The notes: generated by a model not told the origin, from the letters alone. 64,000 bases of DNA from Paenibacillus pabuli (GCF_023101145.1 NZ_CP073714.1:1116001-1180000), one strand, 5' to 3'; counted from the first letter of the stretch, positions 45,515 through 55,710 are shown. Numbers and translations: made by a program.

Positions 45515-46024
45515 TTACTTTAAAGTCTGAATCTTCTCTTGCATGTACTGGTGATAATCGCGAAAACTACTGATGTGATGCAGAGAATCGGAGTTTTCAG
45601 ACTGAATCTTGATTTTGCCATCCCGAGGCAATTTTTTCATCTCAGCAACCACTGTTTTGGAGCTCTGGATATCTCCAGACATCTCCTGGATTCGCTGTAA
45701 TAATGCTGGATGTCCTTCATGCTGGAGCATTTCGGCGAGCGGTCTCATTTCCTCCAGCTTCTGGCTGGACCGTTCAAGCGTGGTCATCACTTTGTCTTCA
45801 TCCACGCTTGCATTCAGCGAAACCATACGATGAATATGGTCTTTCTCCATTCGTTCCAATGCTTCCAGGTGGGATGCCTCCAGTCGCTTGGGATCCCTCC
45901 AGCTCTCGGTTTGAACGGTATCCTTCTGCTCCGAAGAATGGTTCATATTGGTATTGCCACAGCCCCATAACAGCGTCGAGCAAGCTAACACAGCTCCAAC
46001 GGCGATGATGCTTTTTAACCTCAT
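45515..46024 (-). CDS. Lipoprotein with helical body
   Basis: 169 aa. Signal peptide with lipobox LLWGC (Cys22). The mature part is charged and helical with His-Met-rich stretches (LEASHLEALERMEKDHIHRM). No domain recognised; monocistronic. Confidence 0.7.
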   Translation of the reverse strand: MRLKSIIAVGAVLACSTLLWGCGNTNMNHSSEQKDTVQTESWRDPKRLEASHLEALERMEKDHIHRMVSLNASVDEDKVMTTLERSSQKLEEMRPLAEMLQHEGHPALLQRIQEMSGDIQSSKTVVAEMKKLPRDGKIKIQSENSDSLHHISSFRDYHQYMQEKIQTLK

Positions 46025-46296
46025 GTTGTCACTCCTTCAATATTTTCCTGAAGGTAGTATGAGCTATATTATCCATAATCATGCTTAATTTCTTCATTTC
46101 TTTCCCAGGAATAACCTATCTCTGATCAGACTGGTAAGAACGTCCTGTAAACACTCCATTAAATTTGGCCATTGAGCTTGAAAGTACAGACTTTCTGCTT
46201 ATTTTTGTTAGCTATTGTTTTCGGGTACGTTGATATTGATTTATAATGAATAGATATAAATAAAGGGGATTTTTTGCAAAATAACTCATCTAACAA

Positions 46297-46328
46297 CTAA
46301 AAAAAGACTAGGATGTCATCTCCCAGTC
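46297..46328 (-). terminator. Terminator for the small lipoprotein gene
   Basis: GACTGGGA and TCCTAGTC (one mismatch) followed by TTTTTTT on the minus strand. Confidence 0.65.
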
Positions 46329-46378
46329 CTATCTAACGAAGTGCAAAATACATTGGTATATCTCTTTTTAGATTGTTC

Positions 46379-46723
46379 TCAGGAAGAAGGGACTTCCTTT
46401 TTTGGATTTCGGCTATCGATAAACCAGCCTGGTCCTTCTACACTGAGAACCTCCTGTGTGTCATAGTTATAGGAAACGGTGATACGTTCATCCTCATGTT
46501 CTGTTATATGACCGTATAGGTATAAGCGTGAATGGATGGAAGGGTCGTCAATATCATGACTCGTTATAATAAAGTCCGCATTGTAGTATTCCTTTATGTA
46601 CTGAACACTTATTGGTGTAGCTGTGTCTACAATATTTTGCTTATCTGAGGTAGACATACTTGAACATCCTCCTAGTAAAAATAAAATAATAAGTAAGATC
46701 AGAGCTACAGGTTTTATTTTCAT
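46379..46723 (-). CDS. Small lipoprotein
   Basis: 114 aa. Lipobox LLGGC (Cys20) after MKIKPVALILLIILF. The mature domain (VQYIKEYYNADFIITSHDI ... EVLSVEGPGWFID) resembles small DUF-type lipoproteins with a single alpha/beta domain; I cannot name the family. Confidence 0.7.
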   Translation of the reverse strand: MKIKPVALILLIILFLLGGCSSMSTSDKQNIVDTATPISVQYIKEYYNADFIITSHDIDDPSIHSRLYLYGHITEHEDERITVSYNYDTQEVLSVEGPGWFIDSRNPKKEVPSS

Positions 46724-46824
46724 AGGGCATTAATTCTCCTTTTATGGAAATAAACTCTAAAGAAACTTTAATACAGATTATTGTAATAGACAACGTGGCG
46801 TATCACGACATACATAAATGATAA

Positions 46825-47126
46825 GACCTATTGGACCATGCAGATGAGGTATACAGACGAAATTTACCATCATCCGGATACAAAAATGAAAATCTATCAG
46901 GTTGGACAATAATAGAACCCAAGGGGCAATCAATGCTGATAAAGTAAAGGAAGAGTTCCCGGAAGCTGATATATCAACGACTGGACACTCGCTGGGAGGG
47001 GCGCAGGCAGAACATGTCGCGATTCGTAACGGAATATCTTCTGCAAGTTATAATCCGCCAAGTGTCGTACATTTGCTTCCTGATGATCTGCAGGAGAAGG
47101 TTCGCAACGGAGACTATCTGAAAAGA
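46825..47126 (+). pseudogene. Deleted class-3 lipase-like gene (DUF2974 type)
   Basis: Two pieces in different frames: ADEVYRRNLPSSGYKNENLSG (46825-46947) and INADKVKEEFPEAD with the lipase elbow TGHSLGGAQAEH (to about 47126). The segment between them that should carry the oxyanion-loop region is missing and the frame shifts at the join. The C-terminus is also lost. Confidence 0.65.
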
Positions 47127-47128
47127 AT

Positions 47129-47530
47129 GTGGCCTATTTATTTGCCGAGCAAGGAGGTTTATTTATCTACCACAATCCGATCTGGCGCTGGACCATTAAT
47201 CTTTTGTATCCGGCCACTATTTTTGTCTTTCAGAGCTGGGGGCCAATATTAGATTCCTGGGCTGTTCCAATTGTATTTGTCGCATTGTTCTGTTTTCTGT
47301 GGAGCAGGTTAAAGGACATGCTCATCTCTACCGGACTGACCTGGCTGGTTGCGATCCCGTGCTGGTGGTACTTCATTGAGCTCCCCAAACCATCGTTTGG
47401 CGCAGAGAATTTTGCTGCTCATCTGGTGCTGATCGTGCCGCTATTTATATTTGTGGTACTGCTGCCGCAGACCCTGATACTGACCACACGTATGCGAATT
47501 ATGGAGTACTATAGGCAGAATGGAAAATAG
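47129..47530 (+). pseudogene. Truncated membrane protein frame fused behind the lipase relic
   Basis: Open for 133 codons from GTG 47129, with no RBS at a proper distance. About four hydrophobic helices (WTINLLYPATIFVFQSWG, VPIVFVALFCFLW and others). Probably the 3' part of a membrane protein gene joined here by deletion, though a functional short protein cannot be excluded. Confidence 0.4.
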
Positions 47531-47582
47531 TCTTATAATCGGCCGCTGCCTATTGATGCATATGGATAATTTAATATCATAC

Positions 47583-47616
47583 ATGACCTCCTAACCTATG
47601 TGTTGGAGGTCATTTT
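47583..47616 (+). terminator. Terminator-like hairpin
   Basis: ATGACCTCC/GGAGGTCAT 9-bp stem followed by TTTAAT. Confidence 0.6.
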
Positions 47617-47724
47617 AATAATCAATAAGGAACAAACTATTTATATTTCCATATCCATCCTTTAAAATGTTCTGATAAAAGATAATTTACATTGAGCGAT
47701 TACGTTTGGAAATCAGGAGGGCCC

Positions 47725-48054
47725 ATGAGCAAGAGGAAGAATGAGAAGTTATATAATTATTTATTATTATTTTTGATTTTGTATGGAGTTACTTTGTTCA
47801 TTTGGCCTATGGCTCTTTTTGGACTGGGTATGTCCTTATCGGCACCGTATCCACACACATATGATGCTTCTCGTGATCTAATGTTTAAAATTCTTTTTAC
47901 CTATCCTTTAGGTGTGTTATTCGCAATTTTTTACTGTGGGATCAGTTACGAGAGCGGGCGATATAAAGCCCCTTACTGGGTTGTTCATGTTCCTTTGCTG
48001 TGGCCTGCTTCGTGGATCATAGTGGAATACTTAGGACTGAAATTTGGCTTTTAA
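47725..48054 (+). CDS. Small polytopic membrane protein
   Basis: 109 aa from ATG 47725 (AGGAGGG upstream). About three hydrophobic helices: YLLLFLILYGVTLFIWPMAL, ILFTYPLGVLFAIFYCG and WVVHVPLLWPASWIIVEYL. No family recognised. Its end and the next gene's start are 17 nt apart, so a two-gene operon. Confidence 0.6.
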   Translation: MSKRKNEKLYNYLLLFLILYGVTLFIWPMALFGLGMSLSAPYPHTYDASRDLMFKILFTYPLGVLFAIFYCGISYESGRYKAPYWVVHVPLLWPASWIIVEYLGLKFGF

Positions 48055-48071
48055 CGAAAAGAGGGATGCAT

Positions 48072-48638
48072 ATGACACGTAATCAAAAACGGGGAACATA
48101 TGTGGTGTTTATTATAGTACTTGTTGGGCTTCTCCTCTTGATCCGATCATGCAAGACAGAAGAGTTCGACACACTGTTAACCAGAAATAACATCCAACCT
48201 GAACAGGTGATGGTAGTATCACCTATTGATTCTTCCAGTCACTTGGTTTTATATAAAGACACTCAGACTGATGGAATAGCCTCTGCGATGATCCAGAATA
48301 GGAGGTGGTCCTCTAAAGTAACTAAATCAGGAGGTGTCCTTGAGGACAATAAGGATGAACCGATATCTTATCATCTGACAAGATACCCGTATTCTAATGA
48401 CAACACGAGCTATATTGTATACGGATTTATTCACAATCCGGATATAATCAGATTACTTATCCGTTATGGGCCGGATTCTTCGTCAGCGGAAGTGGAGGCA
48501 GGTATTCTCGAACCTTCTGATCAAGGAAGATTGTGGTATGCCGTAATTAAGCAGCCAATAACGGAAATGCGGATGGATATTCGGGGGGTTGATAATGCTG
48601 GTAATACGATCTACTCTTCCTTGGACAACGAGGATTAG
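48072..48638 (+). CDS. Membrane-anchored protein of unknown function
   Basis: 188 aa from ATG 48072 (GAGGG upstream). An N-terminal helix (GTYVVFIIVLVGLLLLI) followed by an extracytoplasmic beta-rich domain (LYKDTQTDGIASAMIQ ... ITEMRMDIRGVDNAGN). Co-transcribed with the small membrane protein before it. Confidence 0.65.
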   Translation: MTRNQKRGTYVVFIIVLVGLLLLIRSCKTEEFDTLLTRNNIQPEQVMVVSPIDSSSHLVLYKDTQTDGIASAMIQNRRWSSKVTKSGGVLEDNKDEPISYHLTRYPYSNDNTSYIVYGFIHNPDIIRLLIRYGPDSSSAEVEAGILEPSDQGRLWYAVIKQPITEMRMDIRGVDNAGNTIYSSLDNED

Positions 48639-48665
48639 GAATTCGTTATTTGAAGCACTAACCAA

Positions 48666-48695
48666 CAAATCCCCTACCATTCGGCAGGGGATTTG
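48666..48695. terminator. Hairpin between convergent genes
   Basis: CAAATCCCCT/AGGGGATTTG 10-bp stem between the 48072 (+) gene and the ger operon (-). Confidence 0.6.
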
Positions 48696-48701
48696 TTATG
48701 G

Positions 48702-49865
48702 CTACACCTTCCTACGGAATTTACCCGTATATGGAATCGTAATATGAATGTCCAACTTCTGGATGGAATCTTCCGTAAGGATCATCTTTGTGCCGTTGTT
48801 GGACAGCTTGCGCCACAGGCCTGGATTTTTGCGATAAACCTTCTCCTGAAGTCCATAGATATCGACCCCACGTTTCAGCCCTTCGCGATACGTTTGCAGG
48901 ATTTGCTCCCGCAATGTCTTCTCACTAAATAGGACCATCTCATCATAGGAAACAGGGGTGAGGTATTCATACAAAGCCGTCAGGTACTTGGCATCGATGT
49001 TGAAATGAACCTCATTCCCACGAATGACCGGCACAATCTTGATGTTGGGCAAGCCAACGCTGAGCACACCATAGATTGTCCCCTCATTTTCAATAATTAA
49101 TGGCGCCCGCCGCATCTCTTTGAGTAGCCAATGGTACCCAGAAAGCTTGCTGTGAGGAAAATAAACAAAATCATCCCCGGTTCTTTCAAAAAAAGCGCCG
49201 TCAATGATGAACAGTTCATGATTCTTTTTGTTCTGTGACCAATGCTCCTTGTTCATGGCGATGCAAGGCAAATAGGTTGTCGTGGATGCATCGTTATGGG
49301 TGGCAATGAGCTTGAAACTGAGCACCGGAGGGTACAGCGATTCTTCCAGGAATGAGGGAAGAGGGTTATGCAAAATGCTGTCCAGCGGCGACATATTGTA
49401 TATGGACGTGGCACTTAGAATATTTTCCAAAGGATCGCGGGTGCCGTACACCCAAGTAGTATAACGTGATTCCGGGAAACGTCCAAGCATGTCGAACACT
49501 TCCTTGATATGCTTGCTTGTCAGTATACTTTCGGTCATGACAATGGCCGTCACATGGCCCCAGGCGATATGAAGTTGGGAACTTCGGAACAGTTCGTTTA
49601 CCGCAAGATTGAATGTTCTCCCCGATGCATGTCCAACCCATACGGGCGGGGTTTCCGCCGTTTTGGTTGAACTTTCGCTTTTGGCTACACTGGCAAAGTC
49701 CATGGTCTGGACATACATGTGGAACATCCCGTCTCTGTAATCGATTCCGATCGCTTTGGCATAGTCGACCTGTTGGATTTCATAGGCGCTCCAGCACCCG
49801 CTTGTCACCAAACAAAGAGAGAGACTTAGCAGCCCCAACAACCATCGTTGTATATACCGCTTCAT
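48702..49865 (-). CDS. gerC: Ger(x)C-family spore germination lipoprotein
   Basis: 387 aa from ATG 49865, overlapping the gerA-type stop. Signal peptide with lipobox SGC (LVTSGCWS). Body as in Ger(x)C proteins: EIQQVDYAKAIGIDYRDGMF, then WVYGTRDPLENIL and a C-terminal LQEKVYRKNPGLWRKL segment. A subunit of the inner-membrane germinant receptor. Third gene of the B-A-C operon. Confidence 0.9.
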   Translation of the reverse strand: MKRYIQRWLLGLLSLSLCLVTSGCWSAYEIQQVDYAKAIGIDYRDGMFHMYVQTMDFASVAKSESSTKTAETPPVWVGHASGRTFNLAVNELFRSSQLHIAWGHVTAIVMTESILTSKHIKEVFDMLGRFPESRYTTWVYGTRDPLENILSATSIYNMSPLDSILHNPLPSFLEESLYPPVLSFKLIATHNDASTTTYLPCIAMNKEHWSQNKKNHELFIIDGAFFERTGDDFVYFPHSKLSGYHWLLKEMRRAPLIIENEGTIYGVLSVGLPNIKIVPVIRGNEVHFNIDAKYLTALYEYLTPVSYDEMVLFSEKTLREQILQTYREGLKRGVDIYGLQEKVYRKNPGLWRKLSNNGTKMILTEDSIQKLDIHITIPYTGKFRRKV

Positions 49866-51367
49866 CAATCATTCCCTTCCTTGCGAGGCTCCTGAGTTTC
49901 AAGATACACCGGTCTGCGTTTCATCCAGCCCTTTGGCATCTTGAACATGGAGGCCAGAGCCTGTTTGAAATGAAGCGGGCTGAGCGGCGTCAGATAAGGA
50001 ATGCCGAACGATTTCAGATCGGTCAGATAGATCAGGAACAGGATAATGGAGAGAATGAACCCATATATGCCAAGGGATGCGCCCAGTACAAAACAGAAAA
50101 AGCGCAGGATCAGAACAGAACTGGTCATAACCTGATTCACAATGGTGGCCCCGGCCACTACGGTAACGGCAATGACGACAATCATGAGCGGGGATACCAT
50201 GCCTGCACGGATGGCTGAATCCCCGATGATCAATCCGCCAACAACGGTGAGCGTCTGACCAATGGCACTTGGAAGTCTCACACCTGCTTCCCGGAATAGC
50301 TCCATCAGAAGCATAATGAGAAACATTTCTACACCAGACTCCATAGGCAGACCCATGCGTCCAACCGATATCGTTGCTACAAGCGGGAAAGGCAGTTGGT
50401 CCATGTGAAACGAAGTCAGCGCGATATAGAATCCAGGCAGGAATACAGTGACCATTAGCCCAATAAACCGCAGCATGCGTCCCACATTCACCGGAAGAAA
50501 CGGAAAATTGGCATCCTCGGGTGATTTGAGAAGCAGAAACAAATTAACCGGCCCGATAATGACGCTCGGATTGCCATCTACGATGAGGACGAAGCGACCA
50601 TTCAGAAGGCATTCGGCGGCAAAGTCGGGCCTGCCCGTGTAGTGGGTCACTGGAAACAGCGTGATTTTTGAAGGAGACAATAATTCTTCCAGTTCATTGG
50701 CGGTCATAATTCGTTCTACATCAATTTTGCGCAGCCGATTCTGGACATCATCAATTAATTCAGGATTGGCAATGTTCTTGATATACATCAAGGCGACTTT
50801 GGTCACGGAGCGAGAACCGATTAGTTCAATATTACAGGCGAGTTCTGCTGTACGCAGACGTGTACGAATTAAGGCAATATTGACTGATAGTCGTTCAATA
50901 AAGCCATCCCGAGACCCGCGAATGGATACTTCCGTGGTGGATTCTTCCGGTGTTCGGGTAGGAATGTTGGATATATCCATACTCCACATTTTTTGAAGGG
51001 AAGGAATGCAGATAAGCATATGTCCTTCAAATACCCGCAGGGACATGAGCTCCGTTCCAAGTGGGTTCTTCTGCATGTCCATGCTTGTCCATTGCAGGGA
51101 AATGGATTTCTCGATATCAGATGCACGAACAAAATGAGTGCTTTCGTATGTTCGCGTCAGTTCGGGAAGAATAATATCATATATGGATTTGCTGTCGACC
51201 ATGCCGCTGCAATACACGATGACAATCTGCTGGGTAGACTCCCCAATCATATGGCTGCTGATAATCACATCGTCTGATCCAGCAAAAAACGTCGTCAAAC
51301 TATGCTCATTGATTCGGAAAGGTTCAGCTGGAAGATGGTTCTTCTGGGGTGTGGTTGTGAGCGGCAT
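49865..51367 (-). CDS. gerA: GerA-family spore germination protein
   Basis: 500 aa; AAGGAGG precedes ATG 51367. N-terminal soluble domain (1-270), then about five to six membrane helices including VFLPGFYIALTSFHMDQLP and IGQTLTVVGGLIIGDSAI, the signature region of the family. A-type subunit of the nutrient germinant receptor. It overlaps gerB by 44 nt and gerC by 1 nt. Confidence 0.92.
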   Translation of the reverse strand: MPLTTTPQKNHLPAEPFRINEHSLTTFFAGSDDVIISSHMIGESTQQIVIVYCSGMVDSKSIYDIILPELTRTYESTHFVRASDIEKSISLQWTSMDMQKNPLGTELMSLRVFEGHMLICIPSLQKMWSMDISNIPTRTPEESTTEVSIRGSRDGFIERLSVNIALIRTRLRTAELACNIELIGSRSVTKVALMYIKNIANPELIDDVQNRLRKIDVERIMTANELEELLSPSKITLFPVTHYTGRPDFAAECLLNGRFVLIVDGNPSVIIGPVNLFLLLKSPEDANFPFLPVNVGRMLRFIGLMVTVFLPGFYIALTSFHMDQLPFPLVATISVGRMGLPMESGVEMFLIMLLMELFREAGVRLPSAIGQTLTVVGGLIIGDSAIRAGMVSPLMIVVIAVTVVAGATIVNQVMTSSVLILRFFCFVLGASLGIYGFILSIILFLIYLTDLKSFGIPYLTPLSPLHFKQALASMFKMPKGWMKRRPVYLETQEPRKEGND

Positions 51368-52460
51368 GAGCGGGAGCCTCCTTGTCTTTTTTGTGTATGA
51401 AAGCGGCGAGGGTCAACAGGACTGTCACCGTGGATACATAGGCCAGCATCACGGGAAATTGAATATGGTTCACATAATAATCAACGTAATCAATTCTCCA
51501 CCACTGTACAGCTATGGCGCACATGATGAAGGTGACGATGAGAATGGAAATGTACCGTTTCTTCGGTCTGCGAATATCGAGCAGATCCACGATCAGATAT
51601 ATGGAGATAGCTACTCTGGCAAAAGAACCGCTTAGCCATTGATAGATGGACAGAAAATCTACGTGTTGGAGCAATTTCCCTATGTTCACCAGTTTCCATT
51701 GCTCATAGGGACTATTTCGTTGTTTTGCGGCTTCCTCAGGACCAAACTCAACGATGGCTCCAAGCGTGGGGCCAATGGCCATGCTGAGCATGAATAGCCC
51801 CAAAAGCAGCAGATGCCACCAGCGAATTTTGCTTTTGATATCGTGTTGAAACAGCATCAATATCCAGATTTCCATCAGTCCGGCAAGCGAATAGATCAGG
51901 CCTCTTAAGACAGGACCGGCACCATATTCCATGATGGGAAACAACTGGCCATAGTTCTTATATTTCATATTGGCTGACATGACGAAGTATCCAAGCAGGA
52001 TCACGAAGGGAAGCAGAAGACTTGAGGTCATGGCAATCGAACGTATACCTTTGGCAGCAGCCCAGGCAGCAACCAGTGCACCTACGCCTGCGAGCACATA
52101 GGGCGGGGTAAATTGCAGATAGGTGGATACCGTCCAGTTCGTTGTTTCATATAAGGTATGTGAACCAAGAGCAAGTAACATAAGTGATGCGGTGATGCGA
52201 AAAATCCATGAGGGAATTGCACCAAACTCCCGCGTGATCCAGTCTGTCAAACGCTGCCCCCGTACCCGCCGAATGATAATGAACATCATACATAGAAACA
52301 ACATAAAGAATGGGGCAGCAGCTATTACGGATAACCAGCCGTCTCTGCCAGCAGCATCCAGAATAGCCGGAATGGACAGGACATGACAGACGAGTCCGGC
52401 ACTTAATAAAATGATGGAAAAGGACAGCCATATCGTGATTTCTCCCTTTTCACGGTTCAT
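51324..52460 (-). CDS. gerB: GerB-family spore germination permease
   Basis: 378 aa; AAGGAGG precedes ATG 52460. Ten to eleven hydrophobic helices of the amino acid permease-like GerB (spore permease) family, e.g. ISFSIILLSAGLVCHVLS-type first helix and PYVLAGVGALVAAWAAAKG. It forms the germinant-binding B subunit. It is the first gene of the operon, so the order is B-A-C rather than the more usual A-B-C. Confidence 0.9.
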   Translation of the reverse strand: MNREKGEITIWLSFSIILLSAGLVCHVLSIPAILDAAGRDGWLSVIAAAPFFMLFLCMMFIIIRRVRGQRLTDWITREFGAIPSWIFRITASLMLLALGSHTLYETTNWTVSTYLQFTPPYVLAGVGALVAAWAAAKGIRSIAMTSSLLLPFVILLGYFVMSANMKYKNYGQLFPIMEYGAGPVLRGLIYSLAGLMEIWILMLFQHDIKSKIRWWHLLLLGLFMLSMAIGPTLGAIVEFGPEEAAKQRNSPYEQWKLVNIGKLLQHVDFLSIYQWLSGSFARVAISIYLIVDLLDIRRPKKRYISILIVTFIMCAIAVQWWRIDYVDYYVNHIQFPVMLAYVSTVTVLLTLAAFIHKKDKEAPAHAAHNHTPEEPSSS

Positions 52461-52736
52461 GGGAATCCTCCTTTCCGTTCAAGGAAGTTTCCGTTAGGTT
52501 GTACAGGAAATGGATTTTCGATTCTTCCTAATTTGCTTTTTAGTCAAAATGTCCACTAAACCATCGACCAGACAATTTTTGTCTCTCTTTTGGAAGGAAT
52601 GCCTCTGTTCTCTACATTCGTTTCCATAGACCGGACATATATTTCCTTTTCGGCATCTGCAAAAAATGTCCCTACTCTGCCTGTCATCCGAGGTATACGG
52701 TTAGGGTACATCGCAGACAAAAGGAGGACGATGCGA

Positions 52737-54752
52737 ATGAACTGGTGGTCTTCGAACCAGCTTCGCCTTATTCAAAACAATCTCCGTGAGATTGATGCAG
52801 AGATGAATGTGGATCTCTTGATGAAAGAACTTCAGGAGTTCCACGCCAATGTATTGATGATGAATGCGGGAGGCATCTTTGCCTTTTATCCTTCCACATT
52901 GGCGCATCAATACGTCACACCTTATCTCCACACGGATTTGCTCCAGGAATCCATTGCCAAGGCTCATGAACTGGATATGAAGTTTATTGCCCGTTTTGAT
53001 TTCAGTAAGGCTCATGAATCCTTGTTCGAAACAAATCCGGAGTGGTTCTATCGGGATCGTAACGGACAGGAAGTGAACTATTTTGGCATTGTGCATACGT
53101 GTCTGAACGGAGCTTATCAGCAGGAAAAATCGCTTGAAACCATTACTGAAGTGTTGGAGAAGTATCCGGTGGACGGCATTTTCTTCAATATGTTTGGTTA
53201 TCAACACTGGGATTACAGTGGCAATCATTATGGTCCTTGTTACTGTGATCATTGCAGGCATCGTTTTCAGGAAATATGTGGAGCCGAACTGTTGGATTAT
53301 ACTGGGCCTGAACATGAGCTGCATGATCTGTATCTCCAATTTCAGGACTTTACTTCCAGAGAAATTCTTGGCAAAATTCATGATTTGGTAAAATCCCGCT
53401 GGCCTGATGTGGCAATCAGCACCTATCATCCTCACCAGGTCGATATCATCCGAAAGGAATCCAACACATCACTTACCCGTGCCTTGCCTTTATGGCCATA
53501 CTCCGCATCTGAAAATGTAGCTTCTGTCGTACAGAGTTGGGATAACAAGTTGATCAGTAATTGCAGCATCAATGCCATTGACTTGACCTATCGGTTCACA
53601 GGTGTTTCCCCTTATGAGACCGAGGTGCGGTTATACCAGAATATTGCGAACGGATCCGGGCTGGATTTTTGCATTATTGGAGCATTTGAGGGGTATCCGG
53701 ATCGAAGAAACTTTGCCGCGGCCCAACGGATCTTTCGATATCATGCGGAGAACGAACAGATTTATGGACGTCTGGCTTCCATGGCAGAGGTTATTTTAAT
53801 TAAACCGGCAGCGGCTGAAGCGGGAGAAGAATATTTGGGGCTGTACAAAATGTTAAAAGAGTCCCATGTGCTGTTTGATGTCATCGTGGAAGAACAGATG
53901 GCAGCCATGGCGCATAAGCTCGCTCGGGTGCAAGTAATCATCCTCACCGGGTTGCAGCGTCCCGAACCTCATACCATAGAGGTACTTAAAGAGACCCAAA
54001 AGCAGGGAGTAGCGCTGCTTGCTACAGGCCATGCCTTTAAGGAAGATATTGAATGTTTGCAAGAGTGGTTTGGCGCTGTATGGTCGGGGGAACCAGACAT
54101 GCTTCCTGCCGCCTACTTGCATGTAGGTGACCATGACATGTTTCCCAGTCTGAAGGATCGGGAATGGATTACGGTTAATGGCGGCTTTGCTCATATTCAA
54201 TTCGATCCATCGAATACGGAGCGTCATATGGCGTATATTGAACCTGCATCCTTCGGTCCACCAGAACGGGCATACGGTCATCGAATCGGCGAAAGTTATG
54301 GTTTGGGTATCACCCAACATGGAGATTATGGGGCAGGCGTCTATTACGGATGGAATCCCGGGAAATTGTATTACAATCACGGTTTTGAAGATCACAAACA
54401 TGCGGTCCTAGATATTTTGGATCGTTTCATCAAAAAGAGAGTATTGAAAACCTGTCTCCCTGCCAGTGTAGAGCTGTTTCTGAACCGGACGAAAGACGGG
54501 AATCTGCTGCTTCAACTGTTGAATCTGTCCGGTTTCAACGGAACGACATATATGGAAGCGCTACCGCTGTACAATCTTGAGATCGAACTGCATAACATCA
54601 ATCCAATCATACATGCATATTCCCTGTGTTCCGCGGAGGCTTCCTCTATCAAGCAGGACGGACACGTAACAACGATCAACCTTCCCAAGTTGGCACGCTA
54701 TGACGCGATTATAATCGAGATGGATCATGCCTTGAAGAGAGAGGTGACGTAG
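52737..54752 (+). CDS. Putative glycoside hydrolase (GHL6-like), copy 1
   Basis: 671 aa from ATG 52737 (AAGGAGG 9 nt upstream; ATG 52731 is too close). Residues 1-330 form a barrel of the hypothetical glycosyl hydrolase 6 type (ANVLMMNAGGIFAFYPS, FIARFDFSKAHE, GIFFNMFGYQHWDY, CDHCRHRF); a glutamine amidotransferase/beta-galactosidase trimerisation-like part (about 400-520) and a beta C-terminus follow. No signal peptide. The next start is 4 nt beyond its stop. Paralogue of the gene at 58270. The substrate is unknown. Confidence 0.75.
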   Translation: MNWWSSNQLRLIQNNLREIDAEMNVDLLMKELQEFHANVLMMNAGGIFAFYPSTLAHQYVTPYLHTDLLQESIAKAHELDMKFIARFDFSKAHESLFETNPEWFYRDRNGQEVNYFGIVHTCLNGAYQQEKSLETITEVLEKYPVDGIFFNMFGYQHWDYSGNHYGPCYCDHCRHRFQEICGAELLDYTGPEHELHDLYLQFQDFTSREILGKIHDLVKSRWPDVAISTYHPHQVDIIRKESNTSLTRALPLWPYSASENVASVVQSWDNKLISNCSINAIDLTYRFTGVSPYETEVRLYQNIANGSGLDFCIIGAFEGYPDRRNFAAAQRIFRYHAENEQIYGRLASMAEVILIKPAAAEAGEEYLGLYKMLKESHVLFDVIVEEQMAAMAHKLARVQVIILTGLQRPEPHTIEVLKETQKQGVALLATGHAFKEDIECLQEWFGAVWSGEPDMLPAAYLHVGDHDMFPSLKDREWITVNGGFAHIQFDPSNTERHMAYIEPASFGPPERAYGHRIGESYGLGITQHGDYGAGVYYGWNPGKLYYNHGFEDHKHAVLDILDRFIKKRVLKTCLPASVELFLNRTKDGNLLLQLLNLSGFNGTTYMEALPLYNLEIELHNINPIIHAYSLCSAEASSIKQDGHVTTINLPKLARYDAIIIEMDHALKREVT

Positions 54753-54756
54753 ACGG

Positions 54757-55710
54757 ATGAAACCCCAGTTAAAGACAATGTACCGCCCAAGAGGCAAGTT
54801 GCAATCCGGCAGTCTGTTCTCACGGATATACAAACATCGGATGATTTATTTGCTCGTCATGCCAGGGCTGCTGTATTTCCTGTTATTCAAGGTCGTTCCC
54901 CTCTGGGGACTGCTTCTCGCCTTTCAGGATTACAATCCGTTTCTGGGCTTTGCGGGCAGTGAATGGGTGGGATTCAAACACTTCAATGAGCTGTTTGCCA
55001 GCTCCAATTTCTACATCATGCTGCGCAATACACTCGCCATTAATCTGATTGCGCTGGTGTTTCATTTCCCGCTGCCAATTCTGTTGGCACTGATGCTGAA
55101 CGAAATCCGGCATGAGACGTTCAAACGTATCAATCAATCCATCGTGTATTTACCGCATTTTCTGTCCTGGGTCGTTGTTGCCAGCATGACGTTTTTCCTG
55201 CTCTCTACCGACGTTGGCATTGTGAACAAACTGATTGCACAGAGTGGAAAGGACACGATTTCATTTTTATCCGAACCGAATTATTTCTGGGGGCTGCTCA
55301 CTGCCCAGAGCATGTGGAAGGAAGCCGGTTGGGGTACGATTATTTTTCTCGCAGCGATGGCAGGGGTTGACCCTCAGCGATACGAAGCTGCAGTTGTTGA
55401 TGGCGCCGGACGTTTCCGCCAGATCTGGCATATTACCCTGCCAGCCATTCGTCCAACGATTATTATTCTGCTCATTCTGCGCCTTGGCAGCATGGCAGAC
55501 ACCGGATTTGAGCAAATTTTGCTGATGATGAATCCGTTGGTACGCTCGGTAGGGGAGGTATTTGATACGTACTCCTACACATATGGCATTCTGCAAGGCA
55601 AGATCAGTATCGGGGTTACCGTAGGGCTGTTCAAAGGGCTGGTCGGATTGTTCCTGATTGTGGCTGCCAACAAAATTGTGAAGAGACTTGGACATGAGGG
55701 GATCTATTAA
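54757..55710 (+). CDS. Sugar ABC transporter permease, LplB type
   Basis: 317 aa, six helices with the permease EAA-type loop EAAVVDGAGRFRQIWHITLPAI. The long N-terminal stretch before helix 1 (RIYKHRMIYLLVMPGLLYFLLF) is typical of LplB in Paenibacillus. GAGGTG precedes ATG 54757. Pairs with the permease at 55751 and the binding protein at 56718; the ATPase is not encoded here, and such systems often share a common MsmX-like ATPase. Confidence 0.9.
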   Translation: MKPQLKTMYRPRGKLQSGSLFSRIYKHRMIYLLVMPGLLYFLLFKVVPLWGLLLAFQDYNPFLGFAGSEWVGFKHFNELFASSNFYIMLRNTLAINLIALVFHFPLPILLALMLNEIRHETFKRINQSIVYLPHFLSWVVVASMTFFLLSTDVGIVNKLIAQSGKDTISFLSEPNYFWGLLTAQSMWKEAGWGTIIFLAAMAGVDPQRYEAAVVDGAGRFRQIWHITLPAIRPTIIILLILRLGSMADTGFEQILLMMNPLVRSVGEVFDTYSYTYGILQGKISIGVTVGLFKGLVGLFLIVAANKIVKRLGHEGIY

